From Rubrobacter sp. (GTDB lineage Bacteria; Actinomycetota; Rubrobacteria; Rubrobacterales; Rubrobacteraceae): a DNA stretch of 11,268 nucleotides. A program made the translations under genes and the position numbers. This document shows, in pieces, positions 1-8,728 of this stretch. The notes beneath the pieces are model-generated. The model was given only the letters and a program-made list of their open reading frames with translations, did no database searches and was not told the origin of the DNA. The DNA lies in assembly GCA_019247245.1 (NCBI GenBank), contig JAFAPF010000502.1, positions 1 to 11,268 of the forward strand. The letters are read 5' to 3'. Positions within the stretch are counted from its first letter, which is position 1; every line of letters starts with the position of its first letter.

Positions 1-1174
1 AAACTTTTGGGACGCGGCGCTGCATGGCAAGAGCGGAATCGGCGAAGTAACGCTCTTCGATTCTTCACCCTTCCCTTCGCACATCGCTGGAGAGTGTAGG
101 GACTTCGACCCGGTAGACTTCATGTCAAAAAAGGAAGCCAGGCGGATGGATCGCTACGCCCAGTTCGGTTTCGCCGCGGGGTTGGAGGCCGCCGAGAGTG
201 CGGGGATAATCGAGAGCATCAGGAAGTCTCCCGAGAGGGTGGCTGTAGTGATGGGCAGTGGTATCGGGGGGATCTCTACGTGGGAGCGAGAGTACCGTGT
301 GTTGCGGGAAAGAGGTGCTAAACGAGTCAGCCCGTTCCTCATTACCATGATGGTGCCAAATATGGCCGCGGGGCAGCTGGCCATAGCCTTAGGGGCCACC
401 GGGCCAACCCAGTGTCCGGTTCTGGCGTGTGCTACTGGCGGCGAGGCTATCGCCGAGGGCTTAGAACTCATTCGCCGCGACGATGCCGACGTGGTGATAG
501 TCGGGGCTTCTGAGGCTCCAATCACACCCCTTAGCATGGCTGGTTTCTGTGCGATCCGGGCGATCAGCACGCGCAACGAGGAGCCACGCAGGGCGAGCCG
601 ACCTTTTGACGCTAACCGGGACGGGTTTGTGATGAGCGAGGGTGCGGGAGCCATGATTCTGGAGAGCCCAGAGCACGCCGAACGGCGTGGCGCCGAGCCC
701 ATCGCGCGTGTTGCGGGCTACGGTCGCACGACGGACGCCTACCACGTAACGGCGCCGGACATCGAGGGACGCGGAGTTGAGCGGGCGATGGGCCTGGCAC
801 TCGAGGATGCAGGGCTTCTCCCTGAGGAGATCGGGCACGTCAACGCGCATGCGACCTCCACCCCTACCGGCGATGGACCGGAGACGAAGGCGATCTTGCG
901 TCTCTTGCCACACGCGGCGGTCTCGGCGACGAAGTCCATGACGGGGCACTCTTTCGGGGCAGTGGGAGCGACAGAGGGCATCATGTGTGCCTTAGCCTTA
1001 AAGCACAAGGTTTTGCCGCCAACAATCAACCTTGAGAACCTTGCCTCGGACTGTGAGCCTTTGGACTACGTTGGGAGTGAGGCCAGGAACGTTGCAGATC
1101 TTCGGGCAGCCATATCGAATTCGATGGGCTTCGGCGGCCATAACGTGGTCGTGGCATTCGCTGGTGTAGAATAA
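1..1174 (+). CDS. fabF: 3-oxoacyl-ACP synthase II (FabF), 5' partial
   Basis: This condensing enzyme of type II fatty-acid synthesis adds two carbons from malonyl-ACP to a growing acyl-ACP in the cytoplasm. The frame is open from base 2, and about 390 residues are visible of the usual 410-415, so some 20-25 N-terminal residues lie outside the window. The first visible residues include GKSGIG and the stretch before the ATG at 122 is typical FabF sequence, so that ATG is internal and not the start. The thiolase-fold triad is complete: the nucleophile Cys in ACATGG (codon 428-430), His in NAHATSTPTGD, and His in KSMTGHSFGAVG. The C-terminal NSMGFGGHN motif is also present. It lies 11 bases before rnc, as in the common fab-rnc-smc order, which suggests one operon. 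The C-terminus looks intact. Confidence 0.97.
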   Translation, partial: NFWDAALHGKSGIGEVTLFDSSPFPSHIAGECRDFDPVDFMSKKEARRMDRYAQFGFAAGLEAAESAGIIESIRKSPERVAVVMGSGIGGISTWEREYRVLRERGAKRVSPFLITMMVPNMAAGQLAIALGATGPTQCPVLACATGGEAIAEGLELIRRDDADVVIVGASEAPITPLSMAGFCAIRAISTRNEEPRRASRPFDANRDGFVMSEGAGAMILESPEHAERRGAEPIARVAGYGRTTDAYHVTAPDIEGRGVERAMGLALEDAGLLPEEIGHVNAHATSTPTGDGPETKAILRLLPHAAVSATKSMTGHSFGAVGATEGIMCALALKHKVLPPTINLENLASDCEPLDYVGSEARNVADLRAAISNSMGFGGHNVVVAFAGVE

Positions 1175-1185
1175 CTCCTGCTACT

Positions 1186-1845
1186 ATGGCGATACGAGAT
1201 CTAATAAATATACTCCCGGAGCCTTTGAGGCAGCGCTCGCTTACCCACCCGAGCGTCGCTGATGCCTACGACTCTAATGGTAGGTTGGAGTTCCTGGGTG
1301 ACTCGGTGCTTAACGAGAGGGTGACCGAGCTGGTCTTTCACGGCTATCCGGAGCTTCTGGAGGGTGATCTCACACGCATTCGCGCACATCTGGTCAGAAA
1401 GTCATTCCTAGCGTCGGTGGGGCGAAGCGAAGGGATCGAGGAAGACATAGAAAGCTCGGTGATCAACGACTCCGTCGTCGCAGATACGGTTGAGGCGATC
1501 ATCGGAGCAGCATACCTGATAAACAAGGGTCTCGTCTTCCGGACCATCGACGAGATCTTCAACCCCGCCGAAGTGGATACCGACGAGCTTCGGGACTGGA
1601 AGACGCTACTGCAGGAGACGCTGCAGGCCGAGGGCCTGCGCCCGATCTACCGCGTCCGCGCGAAGCACGGCCCGCCCCACCGTCCGCGCTTCACCAGCGC
1701 TGTCTCGGTGGATGGTAAGGAGGTTACTTCAGGCGAAGGCAATTCTATCAAAGAGAGTGAACAGGCTGCGGCGCGTGCGGCCTTGGAGATCCTGGGTGCT
1801 CGCCCGGTAGCTCGCTCTACGGTTGAGGTGCACGTAGGCGCTTAG
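1186..1845 (+). CDS. rnc: Ribonuclease III
   Basis: This double-strand-specific endoribonuclease processes rRNA precursors and some mRNAs. It has 219 residues, close to the usual 220-230. The nuclease domain covers about residues 1-125, with the signature RLEFLGDSVL (E35, D39), E59 in LLEGD, and D100 and E103 in ADTVEAIIGAAYL. A double-stranded-RNA-binding domain follows at about 137-203, running from DWKTLLQETLQ through GPPHRPRF to the SIKESEQAAARAAL helix. One departure is visible: the signature normally reads NERLEFLGD, but here it is NGRLEFLGD, so the Glu matching E. coli E38 is Gly32. The main metal ligands remain, so activity is expected. The ATG is 11 bases after fabF and has no clear Shine-Dalgarno, so translation may depend on coupling to fabF. 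Confidence 0.96.
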   Translation: MAIRDLINILPEPLRQRSLTHPSVADAYDSNGRLEFLGDSVLNERVTELVFHGYPELLEGDLTRIRAHLVRKSFLASVGRSEGIEEDIESSVINDSVVADTVEAIIGAAYLINKGLVFRTIDEIFNPAEVDTDELRDWKTLLQETLQAEGLRPIYRVRAKHGPPHRPRFTSAVSVDGKEVTSGEGNSIKESEQAAARAALEILGARPVARSTVEVHVGA

Positions 1846-1948
1846 CTCTTCTTCGAGAATTGTACTTTTCAAGCTACCGGCGTTTAGGTGACTATTTTGT
1901 TGCCTTCCTTTTATCCTTCAGGTTGAAACCACGTAAGATGACTCGTTA

Positions 1949-4900
1949 ATGCTCTCCGCGATCTATATAAAAGGCTTCAAAACGTTCGCCCGTCCGGTTC
2001 GGATGCCACTTGGCGTAGGGATGACGGTAATCGTGGGACCGAACGGTTCGGGGAAGAGCAACATCACCGATGCTGTATTGTTCGCTCTCGGTGAGGGGAG
2101 CCCGGCACTTTTGCGGGCAGGCTCGATGGCAGAGCTAATCTTCTCGGGATCGGATTCCTTATCGGCGGTGCAGGCTGCGGAGGTCACGTTGGTTTTAAGC
2201 AACGCCAGGGACGACATTTCCTTGCCTTACCACGAAGTTTCACTGACACGCAGGATCTCGCGCAGCGGCGAGACGGAATACAGGATCAATGGTGACCGCG
2301 CCCGGCTGGCTGATGTGCGCGCGGTAGCAGGTGAAGCGGGTCTGGGCCGCCACAGCATCCTACGTCAAGGGGCTGTGGACACCATCGTCGCAGGGGGGGC
2401 AGCAGCCTGTCGAGCGGCCCTCGAAGAAGCGGCAGGCTTAGGAGTCTTTAGGAGACGCCGCCTTGTTGCTGCTCGTAAGCTCGAGCGTGCCGTTGCCCAG
2501 CTCGAAAGCAGTAGACAGTTCGAGGCCGAACTCTCGGAACAACTCCGGCGGATAGAGGCCGAGGCCGAGGCCGCCCGCGAGTACCGAGAGCTTGAAGCCC
2601 ATTACCGTAATCTTACCCTCGCCCACCTTTATAGAGTTACGACTCAAGAACTCAACGAAAGACGTGAAAATCTGGAAACCCTTACTGCGAAGATGACCAC
2701 TTTGCAGACCAGACAGGAATCTCTATGTGAGGAGAGGCGACGCCTCGGTGTGGAGGAAAAGGAGCTTGAAGATCGAATCCTTGCCGCAGAGCGGATCCTT
2801 GGGGGGTTAGAACATGGCTTGGAGGCTTTGCAGAACGAAATTTTGCGCGCTGAGCGGGCGTTTTTTCGGCTGGAGGGTGCTCGGGAACGGGAAGTAGAAG
2901 GATCGCGGCACATCTTCCACCTCGAAGCCGAGTTTGGTAAGGCCTCTTCGTCTGTTCGGCGTCTTGAGGACGAAGTTAGCAAACTCGAGAGGGAGCACTC
3001 ACAAAGAAAAAGAGCGTCCGGGTGGCTAGAGAGGCTTGCGGCCCGGAGCAGGGCGCATCATGCAGCCTCTGCGAGGCAGCTCACACGGCTCTCGGGAGAG
3101 CTCGAAGTCCTAAGGGAGAAACGTGAGCGTACGACAGCGCGCATCGGGGAAGCAGACATTTTGGACGACGAGCAACTGTTGCGTCTCGGAGAACTGGTAG
3201 AAAAGCTAAGTTTATATGCTCCGGAGGGATTGCATACGCGGTCCACAGAAGTGCTTAGGCGGCTCGAGGAGCTACACGAGAGGGCCGTGGGACTAGAGGT
3301 AGAGGCAAACCACCGGCGGGGCATACTGGCTGCGCTCATTGGGAGGACGGAGGCAGAGATTCAGATCTTACGAGCCTCGGGGCAGACTACGGCTGACGGC
3401 AAGCGACTCCGCGAGATCGTCCGTCCCCACCCGGGCTACGAGGCCGCCGTGGATGCTGCTTTGGGAGACCTGGCTAGCGGAGTGCTGGTGCAGACCTTAG
3501 GGGAGGGCACGAAGCTCCTCTCTGGGGAGAACCCAACGGAGCGTGTGGTCGTACGGCTTGACGCCGAAGAGGTTCCAAAGAACGGCACGCCTCCCGGGAA
3601 GGCTCTCCTAGATTGTGTTGAGATCCTCGATACGTACTATGCAGGAGCTTTGAAACGTCTTCTCGGTGGCACCTATGTGTTGGAAAAGGACGACCATGTA
3701 GCCCTCAAAGCGGGCTACGATGTAGCGGTAACTCGCGACGGCTTACGTTTCACTCGAACAAGCGCTAGCCGACGGACACTGGATGGAGACTTCGTTCGTC
3801 AAGCTCACCTTGCTTCGCAAGAACAACGCCTTGACGTGCTCAAAAACCGGCTTGGGGAAAGGCTCTACTACTGGCAAGAGACCGTCATTTTCGTCAACGG
3901 GCGGCTAAGCAAACAAATGGCTGAAGTCGAAGCTTTCGTCACGGTAGCTTCCCGAGCGGCCCGCGTCATGCGGCTCTTAACATCTGAGACCAAGCATCGG
4001 GCGAAAAAAGCATACAAGACGCGCGAGCAGCGATCAGCAGACGAAGCCGATCTTCGCAGGACTGAGGCGAGGATTTTTGCGGCCGAAGATGCACTGCACG
4101 GGGCCCGGGACGCTGAAGAGCGAACAAAGCAGGAGCTGGATGCTGCTCTTTTGGAGGCTGAATCAACATACATGGCGGTCGAGAGAATAGCTGGAAGGCT
4201 CTCTCACCTGCGCACCGATTTGCAAAGAGCTCGCGAACGCCGAGAAGGGTTCACGCGCGGGTTGAAAGATCTTGAAGAAGCGGCCACTAATGGTGTAAAT
4301 GCCTTTTTAGTGAGCTTCGCCAGTCGCACCGCCGAACACGCCCGGCATCTCGAGGCCACCGTCCGCGAGCGCACGAGGTGCCTGCGGAATAGTCGATCGG
4401 ACGCTGCCAAGCTACAGCTCCGCGTGGCTGAGAAGCGTGCCGAGCTCGCCGGGGAGAGCGGCAGCGTAGCTGGAGAGCTTGCCGAAGTCACATCCGACGC
4501 CGCTGCGCTGCGAAAGGAGATCTCCTGCGCTGAAGAAGCCCGCAAGGCTGCCGAATCGGAGATCTTCGACGAGTGGGGAGCGACACTTGAGAGCGCTCGG
4601 GAAGTAGCGGAAGCCTTCACTGAGCCCTCCGATGACGAGCGAGGTCGTCTCGCCCGAAAGCTTCAGAACTTCGGCGATGTGAACCTACTCGCCATAGGGC
4701 AAGAGGGAAGACTCCGCGAGCGTTACGAACTCGTCGCCGCCCAGCGTGCTGACGCCGAAGCTGCCGCCGAAGAAATCCGTCGAATAATACTAGGGGTTGA
4801 TAGGGAGGTAGAGGCGCGTTTCGAAGCTACGTTTCGAGAAGTACGGCAGGCTTTCGTCGATATGGTGCCGCGGATGATGGAGGGGGCAGCAGGAGAACTT

Positions 4901-5263
4901 GGGCTTTCCGAAGAAGGAGTGGAGATCGGACTCCGGCTGAAGAGGCGTGGGTGGAAGCCGCTGCGTATGCTCTCGGGCGGGGAACGGTCGCTTCTGGCGC
5001 TATCGTTTCTGTTCAGCATCTTTCTTGGGCGTTCCGGTGGTGGCCCGAGAGCATTTTGTATGCTAGATGAGGCCGAGGCGGCGCTCGACGACGTTAATTT
5101 AGCCCGGTTCCTCGCTGTGGTAGACTGTTATAGAGCGGACGGACAGTTTTTGCTGGTAACGCACCAGAAACGAACTATGGCTGCGGCCGACGTGCTCTAC
5201 GGAGTTGCGCAGGATATCGCTGGTGCCTCGGTCGTCGTATCCAAGCGTTTGATGGGAGAATAG
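1949..5263 (+). CDS. smc: Chromosome segregation ATPase SMC
   Basis: This long coiled-coil ATPase, normally working with ScpA and ScpB, organises and separates the chromosome. It has 1104 residues, shorter than the usual 1150-1200, mostly because the coiled-coil arms are shorter. The order is: N-terminal head with Walker A GPNGSGKSN (residues 30-38) and a Q-loop region at RQGAVD (139-144); coil about 170-480; hinge about 487-612; coil about 620-930; C-terminal head with signature LSGGERSL (1008-1015), Walker B MLDEAEAAL (D1040, E1041) and H-loop THQ (His1072). All ATPase motifs are intact. The hinge lacks the paired glycines usually found near its end. The ATG at 1949 is the first start after an in-frame TAA at 1934. 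No Shine-Dalgarno is evident. The 103-base gap before it may hold a promoter, but I found no convincing one. The gene is followed 10 bases later by ftsY. Confidence 0.97.
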   Translation: MLSAIYIKGFKTFARPVRMPLGVGMTVIVGPNGSGKSNITDAVLFALGEGSPALLRAGSMAELIFSGSDSLSAVQAAEVTLVLSNARDDISLPYHEVSLTRRISRSGETEYRINGDRARLADVRAVAGEAGLGRHSILRQGAVDTIVAGGAAACRAALEEAAGLGVFRRRRLVAARKLERAVAQLESSRQFEAELSEQLRRIEAEAEAAREYRELEAHYRNLTLAHLYRVTTQELNERRENLETLTAKMTTLQTRQESLCEERRRLGVEEKELEDRILAAERILGGLEHGLEALQNEILRAERAFFRLEGAREREVEGSRHIFHLEAEFGKASSSVRRLEDEVSKLEREHSQRKRASGWLERLAARSRAHHAASARQLTRLSGELEVLREKRERTTARIGEADILDDEQLLRLGELVEKLSLYAPEGLHTRSTEVLRRLEELHERAVGLEVEANHRRGILAALIGRTEAEIQILRASGQTTADGKRLREIVRPHPGYEAAVDAALGDLASGVLVQTLGEGTKLLSGENPTERVVVRLDAEEVPKNGTPPGKALLDCVEILDTYYAGALKRLLGGTYVLEKDDHVALKAGYDVAVTRDGLRFTRTSASRRTLDGDFVRQAHLASQEQRLDVLKNRLGERLYYWQETVIFVNGRLSKQMAEVEAFVTVASRAARVMRLLTSETKHRAKKAYKTREQRSADEADLRRTEARIFAAEDALHGARDAEERTKQELDAALLEAESTYMAVERIAGRLSHLRTDLQRARERREGFTRGLKDLEEAATNGVNAFLVSFASRTAEHARHLEATVRERTRCLRNSRSDAAKLQLRVAEKRAELAGESGSVAGELAEVTSDAAALRKEISCAEEARKAAESEIFDEWGATLESAREVAEAFTEPSDDERGRLARKLQNFGDVNLLAIGQEGRLRERYELVAAQRADAEAAAEEIRRIILGVDREVEARFEATFREVRQAFVDMVPRMMEGAAGELGLSEEGVEIGLRLKRRGWKPLRMLSGGERSLLALSFLFSIFLGRSGGGPRAFCMLDEAEAALDDVNLARFLAVVDCYRADGQFLLVTHQKRTMAAADVLYGVAQDIAGASVVVSKRLMGE

Positions 5264-5273
5264 CGGTACCGTT

Positions 5274-6362
5274 ATGGGACGGTCATGGCGTAACTTTTTC
5301 AAAAGCTCAAAGGAGCCGGAGAAGAACTCCGGTGCTGTTGCAGCTGCTCCACAGCAAGGCCCCGAGCTGCCGGTTACGGTTGACGAAGCCGTGTCGGTAG
5401 TGACTCCGGGGGCACCCGCTATAACGGAGGCTGAGAAGGACGTCGCGAGTAGGACCAACAGGTGGTTTGGTCGCTTACGACAGGGTTTGAAGCGGAGCAG
5501 GGAGTCATTCGTCGGGCAGCTGAACCTGGCTGTGGCGGAGTTCCGTGACACGGGAGATGAGGAATTTTGGGAGAGGATCGAAGAGATACTCATCACCTCA
5601 GATGTCGGGGTGCCTACAACGGCCAAATTCGTTGCGAGGCTTGAGCAAGAGGCGCTGGAGAAAAACATCACGAGTGGTGAAGAGTTGAGACGGCTCATGA
5701 TAGAGCAGGCCGCGACTATGCTTGAGAGGCCTGTCGAGCTCGACATTTCACACGAGCCGACTGTGATCCTCATGGTTGGGGTAAATGGTACAGGTAAGAC
5801 GACGAACATTGGCAAGCTCGCCCACTTTTTGCCAGGTACGGTTATGCTCGCCGCTGGCGACACGTTCCGGGCGGCAGCCATCGAGCAACTCCAGCGTTGG
5901 GGAGAAAAAACGGGAGCAAAGGTGATCGCACTCGCGCGGGGGACAGATTCAGCGTCGGTCGTCCATGACGCGGTAGAGGAGGCCAAGCACGATGATACGG
6001 ATATTTTGCTTATAGACACGGCGGGGCGGTTGCACACGAAGGTTAACCTTATGGCGGAGCTCGACAAGGTGCGCCGGGTAATAGAGCATCGGATGCCTGG
6101 GGCTCCCCACGAGGTTCTCCTGACGGTCGACGCCACAACAGGGCAGAACGGCTTAAGGCAGGCAAAGCTCTTCCACGAGGTTGTGGGGGTAACAGGGATC
6201 ATCCTAACCAAGCTTGATGGGACGGCGAAAGGTGGTATCGCCCTGGCCATCGCTGATGAGGTCGATGTGCCTATAAAGCTGGTCTCGGTCGGCGAGCAGA
6301 TCGGAGACCTCCATCCGTTTGAAGCTCGCGAGTTCGCGGAAGCGCTTTTCGGGGAGCTTTAG
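5274..6362 (+). CDS. ftsY: Signal recognition particle receptor FtsY
   Basis: This membrane-associated GTPase receives ribosome-nascent-chain complexes from SRP and passes them to the Sec translocon. It has 362 residues. A short, low-complexity N-terminal segment rich in Ala, Pro and Glu (about 1-60) precedes the helical N domain (about 63-150). The G domain shows G1 GVNGTGKTT (169-177), DTFRAAAIEQL (196-206), G3 DTAGR (248-252), G4 TKLDGTAKGG (312-321) and the closing SVGEQIGDLHPF (338-349). The loop after G1 is about three residues shorter than in E. coli FtsY. The usual closing GVGE is SVGE here. The start is the ATG ten bases after smc. The Shine-Dalgarno is weak, so coupling to smc is likely. 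The acidic A domain is much shorter than in E. coli, which is common outside proteobacteria. Confidence 0.97.
   Translation: MGRSWRNFFKSSKEPEKNSGAVAAAPQQGPELPVTVDEAVSVVTPGAPAITEAEKDVASRTNRWFGRLRQGLKRSRESFVGQLNLAVAEFRDTGDEEFWERIEEILITSDVGVPTTAKFVARLEQEALEKNITSGEELRRLMIEQAATMLERPVELDISHEPTVILMVGVNGTGKTTNIGKLAHFLPGTVMLAAGDTFRAAAIEQLQRWGEKTGAKVIALARGTDSASVVHDAVEEAKHDDTDILLIDTAGRLHTKVNLMAELDKVRRVIEHRMPGAPHEVLLTVDATTGQNGLRQAKLFHEVVGVTGIILTKLDGTAKGGIALAIADEVDVPIKLVSVGEQIGDLHPFEAREFAEALFGEL
6351..6356 (+). promoter_or_regulatory. Ribosome binding site of ffh
   Basis: The purine run GGGGAG lies inside the last codons of ftsY, seven bases before the ATG at 6364. It fixes the ffh start there. A longer in-frame reading from 6319 would overlap ftsY deeply and add residues not found in Ffh proteins. 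Confidence 0.7.
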
Positions 6363-6363
6363 G

Positions 6364-7695
6364 ATGTTCGATGTTTTAAGCGAGAGGCTGGGCTCGGCAC
6401 TTGCTGGAGTACGCGATACCGGCAACCTAACTGAGGATCAGGTCAAAAAGATCACACGAGAGATACGCCTGGCCCTACTTGAGGCGGATGTGAACTACGG
6501 GGTAGTCAAGGAGTTTGTAGACAACGTACGTGAGCGGGCTACGGGTGCGGAGATCTCGAGAGCCCTCAGCCCAGGTCAGCAGGTCGTGAAGATAGTTAAC
6601 GAGGAGCTGGCGAACCTTATGGGCGGTACGGCTCACAAGCTCACTTTCGCCTCTCGCTCACCGACGGTAGTGATGCTCGTGGGCCTTAACGGCCATGGCA
6701 AGACTACTTCTGCCGGGAAGCTCGCGCTCTTCGTGCGTAAGATGGGCAAGAGGCCGTTTATCGCCGCGTGCGACACGTATCGGCCAGCGGCGGTAGAGCA
6801 AATACAGCAGCTAGGTCGCGAACTCGGAGTGCCGGTCTACGCCGAGGGCACGGAGCCTACGCCGGTGGAGATAGCCGAGCGTGGCGTAAAAGCCGCGCGC
6901 GATGGTGGTTACGACTTTGTAATCTTGGACACCGCGGGCCGCCAGGTCGTAGACGTAGCAATGATGGAGGAGATAGGGCGTATCCGGCGGGTGATAAAGC
7001 CGCACTCAGTGTTGTTGGTCCTCGACGTGGTGACGGGCCAGACCGCGGTTGAGGTAGCGCAGGCCTTCAAAGAGTATGCGGACTTCGACGGAATGATCTT
7101 GACCAAACTTGATGGTGATGCCAGGGGCGGAGCAGCTCTTTCAGTAGTCTCTGTCACGGGACATCCGATCAAGTTCGCCAGCGAGGGCGAGAAGATGGGG
7201 GAGTTTGATTACTTCTACCCCGACAGGATGGCGGGGCGCATCCTGGGGATGGGGGACGTTCTCACCCTTATCGATAAGGCCGAAGACCAAATGGACCGCA
7301 AGGAGGCCGAAGCCCAGAGCAAGAAGATGCTTGCCGGGAAGTTCGACTTCGAGGACTTCTTGAGCCAGATGCAGATAATCAAGAAGATGGGGCCATTGTC
7401 TGGTCTACTCGGTATGATACCGGGCCTGAACAAGCAGCTTCAGGATGTGAACATAGATGACCGGGCCTTGAACCGGGTTGAAGCTATAATCACCTCGATG
7501 ACCGCCCAGGAGCGACGCAACCCGAGGTTGTTACAGAACTCAAGTCGGGTACGCAGAATAGCCCGCGGCTCTGGCACCACGCAGCAGGACGTCCAGAAGC
7601 TCGTCAAGCAGTTTGGCGAGATGCAGAAGATGATGAAACGAATGGGCAAAGGGAGTATGCCTAGGCGCATGCCGCGGATACTATTCAAGACATAG
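6364..7695 (+). CDS. ffh: Signal recognition particle protein Ffh (SRP54)
   Basis: This SRP GTPase binds signal sequences through its M domain and docks with FtsY. It has 443 residues, a normal length. The N domain covers about 1-95. The G domain has G1 GLNGHGKTT (107-115), [10 protein letters not shown] (137-146), G3 DTAGR (189-193), and G4 [10 protein letters not shown] (247-256). The closing block runs from [13 protein letters not shown] (274-286) to RILGMGD (292-298). The M domain covers about 325-430 and includes KKMGPL, MIPG and the SRP-RNA-binding helix [13 protein letters not shown] (394-406), ending in a Met-rich stretch. Two features are odd. G1 normally reads GLQGSGKTT in Ffh, and the segment after GEK usually reads like DDLEPFHP. 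No SRP RNA gene is visible here. The ATG follows the ftsY stop by a single base, so the two partners should be made together. Confidence 0.97.
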   Translation: MFDVLSERLGSALAGVRDTGNLTEDQVKKITREIRLALLEADVNYGVVKEFVDNVRERATGAEISRALSPGQQVVKIVNEELANLMGGTAHKLTFASRSPTVVMLVGLNGHGKTTSAGKLALFVRKMGKRPFIAACDTYRPAAVEQIQQLGRELGVPVYAEGTEPTPVEIAERGVKAARDGGYDFVILDTAGRQVVDVAMMEEIGRIRRVIKPHSVLLVLDVVTGQTAVEVAQAFKEYADFDGMILTKLDGDARGGAALSVVSVTGHPIKFASEGEKMGEFDYFYPDRMAGRILGMGDVLTLIDKAEDQMDRKEAEAQSKKMLAGKFDFEDFLSQMQIIKKMGPLSGLLGMIPGLNKQLQDVNIDDRALNRVEAIITSMTAQERRNPRLLQNSSRVRRIARGSGTTQQDVQKLVKQFGEMQKMMKRMGKGSMPRRMPRILFKT

Positions 7696-7714
7696 ACCGT
7701 ACACAAAAGACTTT

Positions 7715-7723
7715 GAGAGGTGA
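7715..7723 (+). promoter_or_regulatory. Ribosome binding site of rpsP
   Basis: GAGAGGTGA, matching the anti-Shine-Dalgarno well, sits four bases before the ATG at 7728. It decides that start over the TTG at 7713, which would add five residues absent from S16 proteins. Confidence 0.8.
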
Positions 7724-7727
7724 AAGC

Positions 7728-7970
7728 ATGGCGGTAAAAATTAGGCTGGCCAGGCATGGTTCAAAGAAGGCACCATTCTACAGGATAGTGGTAGCCGATG
7801 CCCGCAGCCCACGCGATGGGGCCTTTATAGAGCGGGTTGGAACGTATAACCCGCGCACGAACCCTTCGGAGATACACGTTAACACTGAGAAGGCAAAGGA
7901 GTGGCTTGGTAAAGGTGCCCAGCCGACGAAGCAGGTAAAGAACCTGCTGAAGATCTCCGGGGTTCTTTAG
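7728..7970 (+). CDS. rpsP: 30S ribosomal protein S16
   Basis: This structural protein of the small ribosomal subunit binds 16S rRNA and helps 30S assembly. It has 80 residues, a normal size. The family start [20 protein letters not shown] is followed by [11 protein letters not shown] and [10 protein letters not shown], then the C-terminal helix [14 protein letters not shown] and [10 protein letters not shown]. Every block expected of S16 is present and in frame. It lies 32 bases after ffh with its own good ribosome-binding site, and khpA follows eight bases after its stop. The rpsP-khpA-rimM-trmD-rplS order is widespread in bacteria. Confidence 0.98.
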   Translation: MAVKIRLARHGSKKAPFYRIVVADARSPRDGAFIERVGTYNPRTNPSEIHVNTEKAKEWLGKGAQPTKQVKNLLKISGVL

Positions 7971-7978
7971 GGGTACCG

Positions 7979-8218
7979 ATGCGGCGGCTGGAGAATTTGC
8001 TACTTTTCCTCGCCCGTTCGCTGGTGGATGAGCCAGATAAGGTCGAGGTTTCAGGGCGGGAGACGGACTCGAGGGTAGATCTTACTCTGCGGGTTGCATC
8101 TAAGGATATGGGGAAGGTAATAGGTCGGCATGGCAGGATTGTGAAGGCCATCCGTGCGGTTATGAAGGCGGCTTCTGTGAAGGTGAACAAGCGCGTCAAC
8201 GTGGAGGTCGAGGATTAG
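7979..8218 (+). CDS. khpA: KH-domain RNA-binding protein KhpA (YlqC family)
   Basis: This small single-KH-domain protein has 79 residues. The family binds RNA and in several Gram-positive bacteria pairs with KhpB; roles in cell division and sRNA biology have been reported there. The KH core GKVIGRHGRIVKAIR (45-59) carries the GRHG loop (49-52) that contacts nucleic acid. A preceding helix with LENLLLFLARSLVD (about 4-17) and a beta strand complete the small fold. The C-terminus ends with an Asp-rich NVEVED, typical of the family. It sits between rpsP and rimM, the usual place for this gene, with a start eight bases after rpsP and a weak AGGGG upstream. The assignment to the family is firm. 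The molecular target cannot be read from sequence. Confidence 0.93.
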   Translation: MRRLENLLLFLARSLVDEPDKVEVSGRETDSRVDLTLRVASKDMGKVIGRHGRIVKAIRAVMKAASVKVNKRVNVEVED

Positions 8219-8221
8219 GGG

Positions 8222-8728
8222 GTGGGGGCCCTTACCGACCCTGTGGTGATAGGTATCGTAGTTGCCCCGCACGGGGTGCGCGGCACCCTCAAAGTCAAAG
8301 TTCCGGGTTCGGGACGGCACCTTAGACGTGGCGTCGAACCTGTCGTGAAGGGGGAGCGTCGCCGGATACTCGGGGCCAGAGAGACGCCTAAAGGTTTCCT
8401 TATAGATCTACAAGGAATCGAAAATCGCGAATCCGCCGCGGGTTTGCGTGAGGTGGAGCTGCTCTTGGATCGTGCCGAGTTGGACGCGCCGCAGCCAGAG
8501 GAGTTCTATGTGGGAGACTTGGTAGGTCTGGTAGTATATGACCAAACGGGGGAACATATTGGGAGCGTGGTCGACCTTCTGGAGACGTCCGCGTACGAGA
8601 TTCTGGTAATACGAGATTACGGCTCAGCCGACGAGCGCTATGTACCCTTCACTTTCGAGCACGTTCCTACGGTAGATCCAAAGGGGGGGTGCATCGTGAT
8701 AAGCCTCCTCATAGCCTCTTCTGAATGA
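8222..8728 (+). CDS. rimM: Ribosome maturation factor RimM
   Basis: This 16S rRNA maturation factor binds S19 and assists assembly of the 30S head. It has 168 residues. The N-terminal domain begins with VIGIVVAPHGVRGTLKVKV (residues 9-27), the family signature. The PRC-barrel domain starts near EEFYVGDLVGLVVYD (93-107) and includes GSVVDLLETSAYEILVI and YVPFTFEHVPTVD, matching the conserved 'liPf...vD' pattern. The start is GTG at 8222, three bases after the khpA stop; GGAGGT lies 13 bases upstream, longer than ideal spacing. A run of seven G at 8683-8689 is a possible slippage site, but the frame stays correct to the end. The stop overlaps the trmD start as ATGA, so translation is coupled. 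Confidence 0.95.
   Translation: MGALTDPVVIGIVVAPHGVRGTLKVKVPGSGRHLRRGVEPVVKGERRRILGARETPKGFLIDLQGIENRESAAGLREVELLLDRAELDAPQPEEFYVGDLVGLVVYDQTGEHIGSVVDLLETSAYEILVIRDYGSADERYVPFTFEHVPTVDPKGGCIVISLLIASSE

Noticed and set aside
1846..1948. Promoter or small gene in the gap before smc
   Set aside because: TTGTAC with TTTAGG 17 bases later is too poor a match to call, and no small frame has a ribosome-binding site.
5099..6250. A long open frame on the minus strand opposite smc and ftsY
   Set aside because: It is Ser/Ala-rich shadow sequence with no recognisable domain, and the plus-strand frame is a complete, conserved FtsY.
6319..6363. An N-terminal extension of Ffh by 15 residues
   Set aside because: It lies inside ftsY, and Ffh proteins begin at the residues encoded from 6364, which has a good ribosome-binding site.
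8683..8689. Run of seven G in rimM as a possible frameshift or phase-variation site
   Set aside because: The reading frame is correct through the run and ends in the ATGA overlap with trmD, so there is no sign of a shift.
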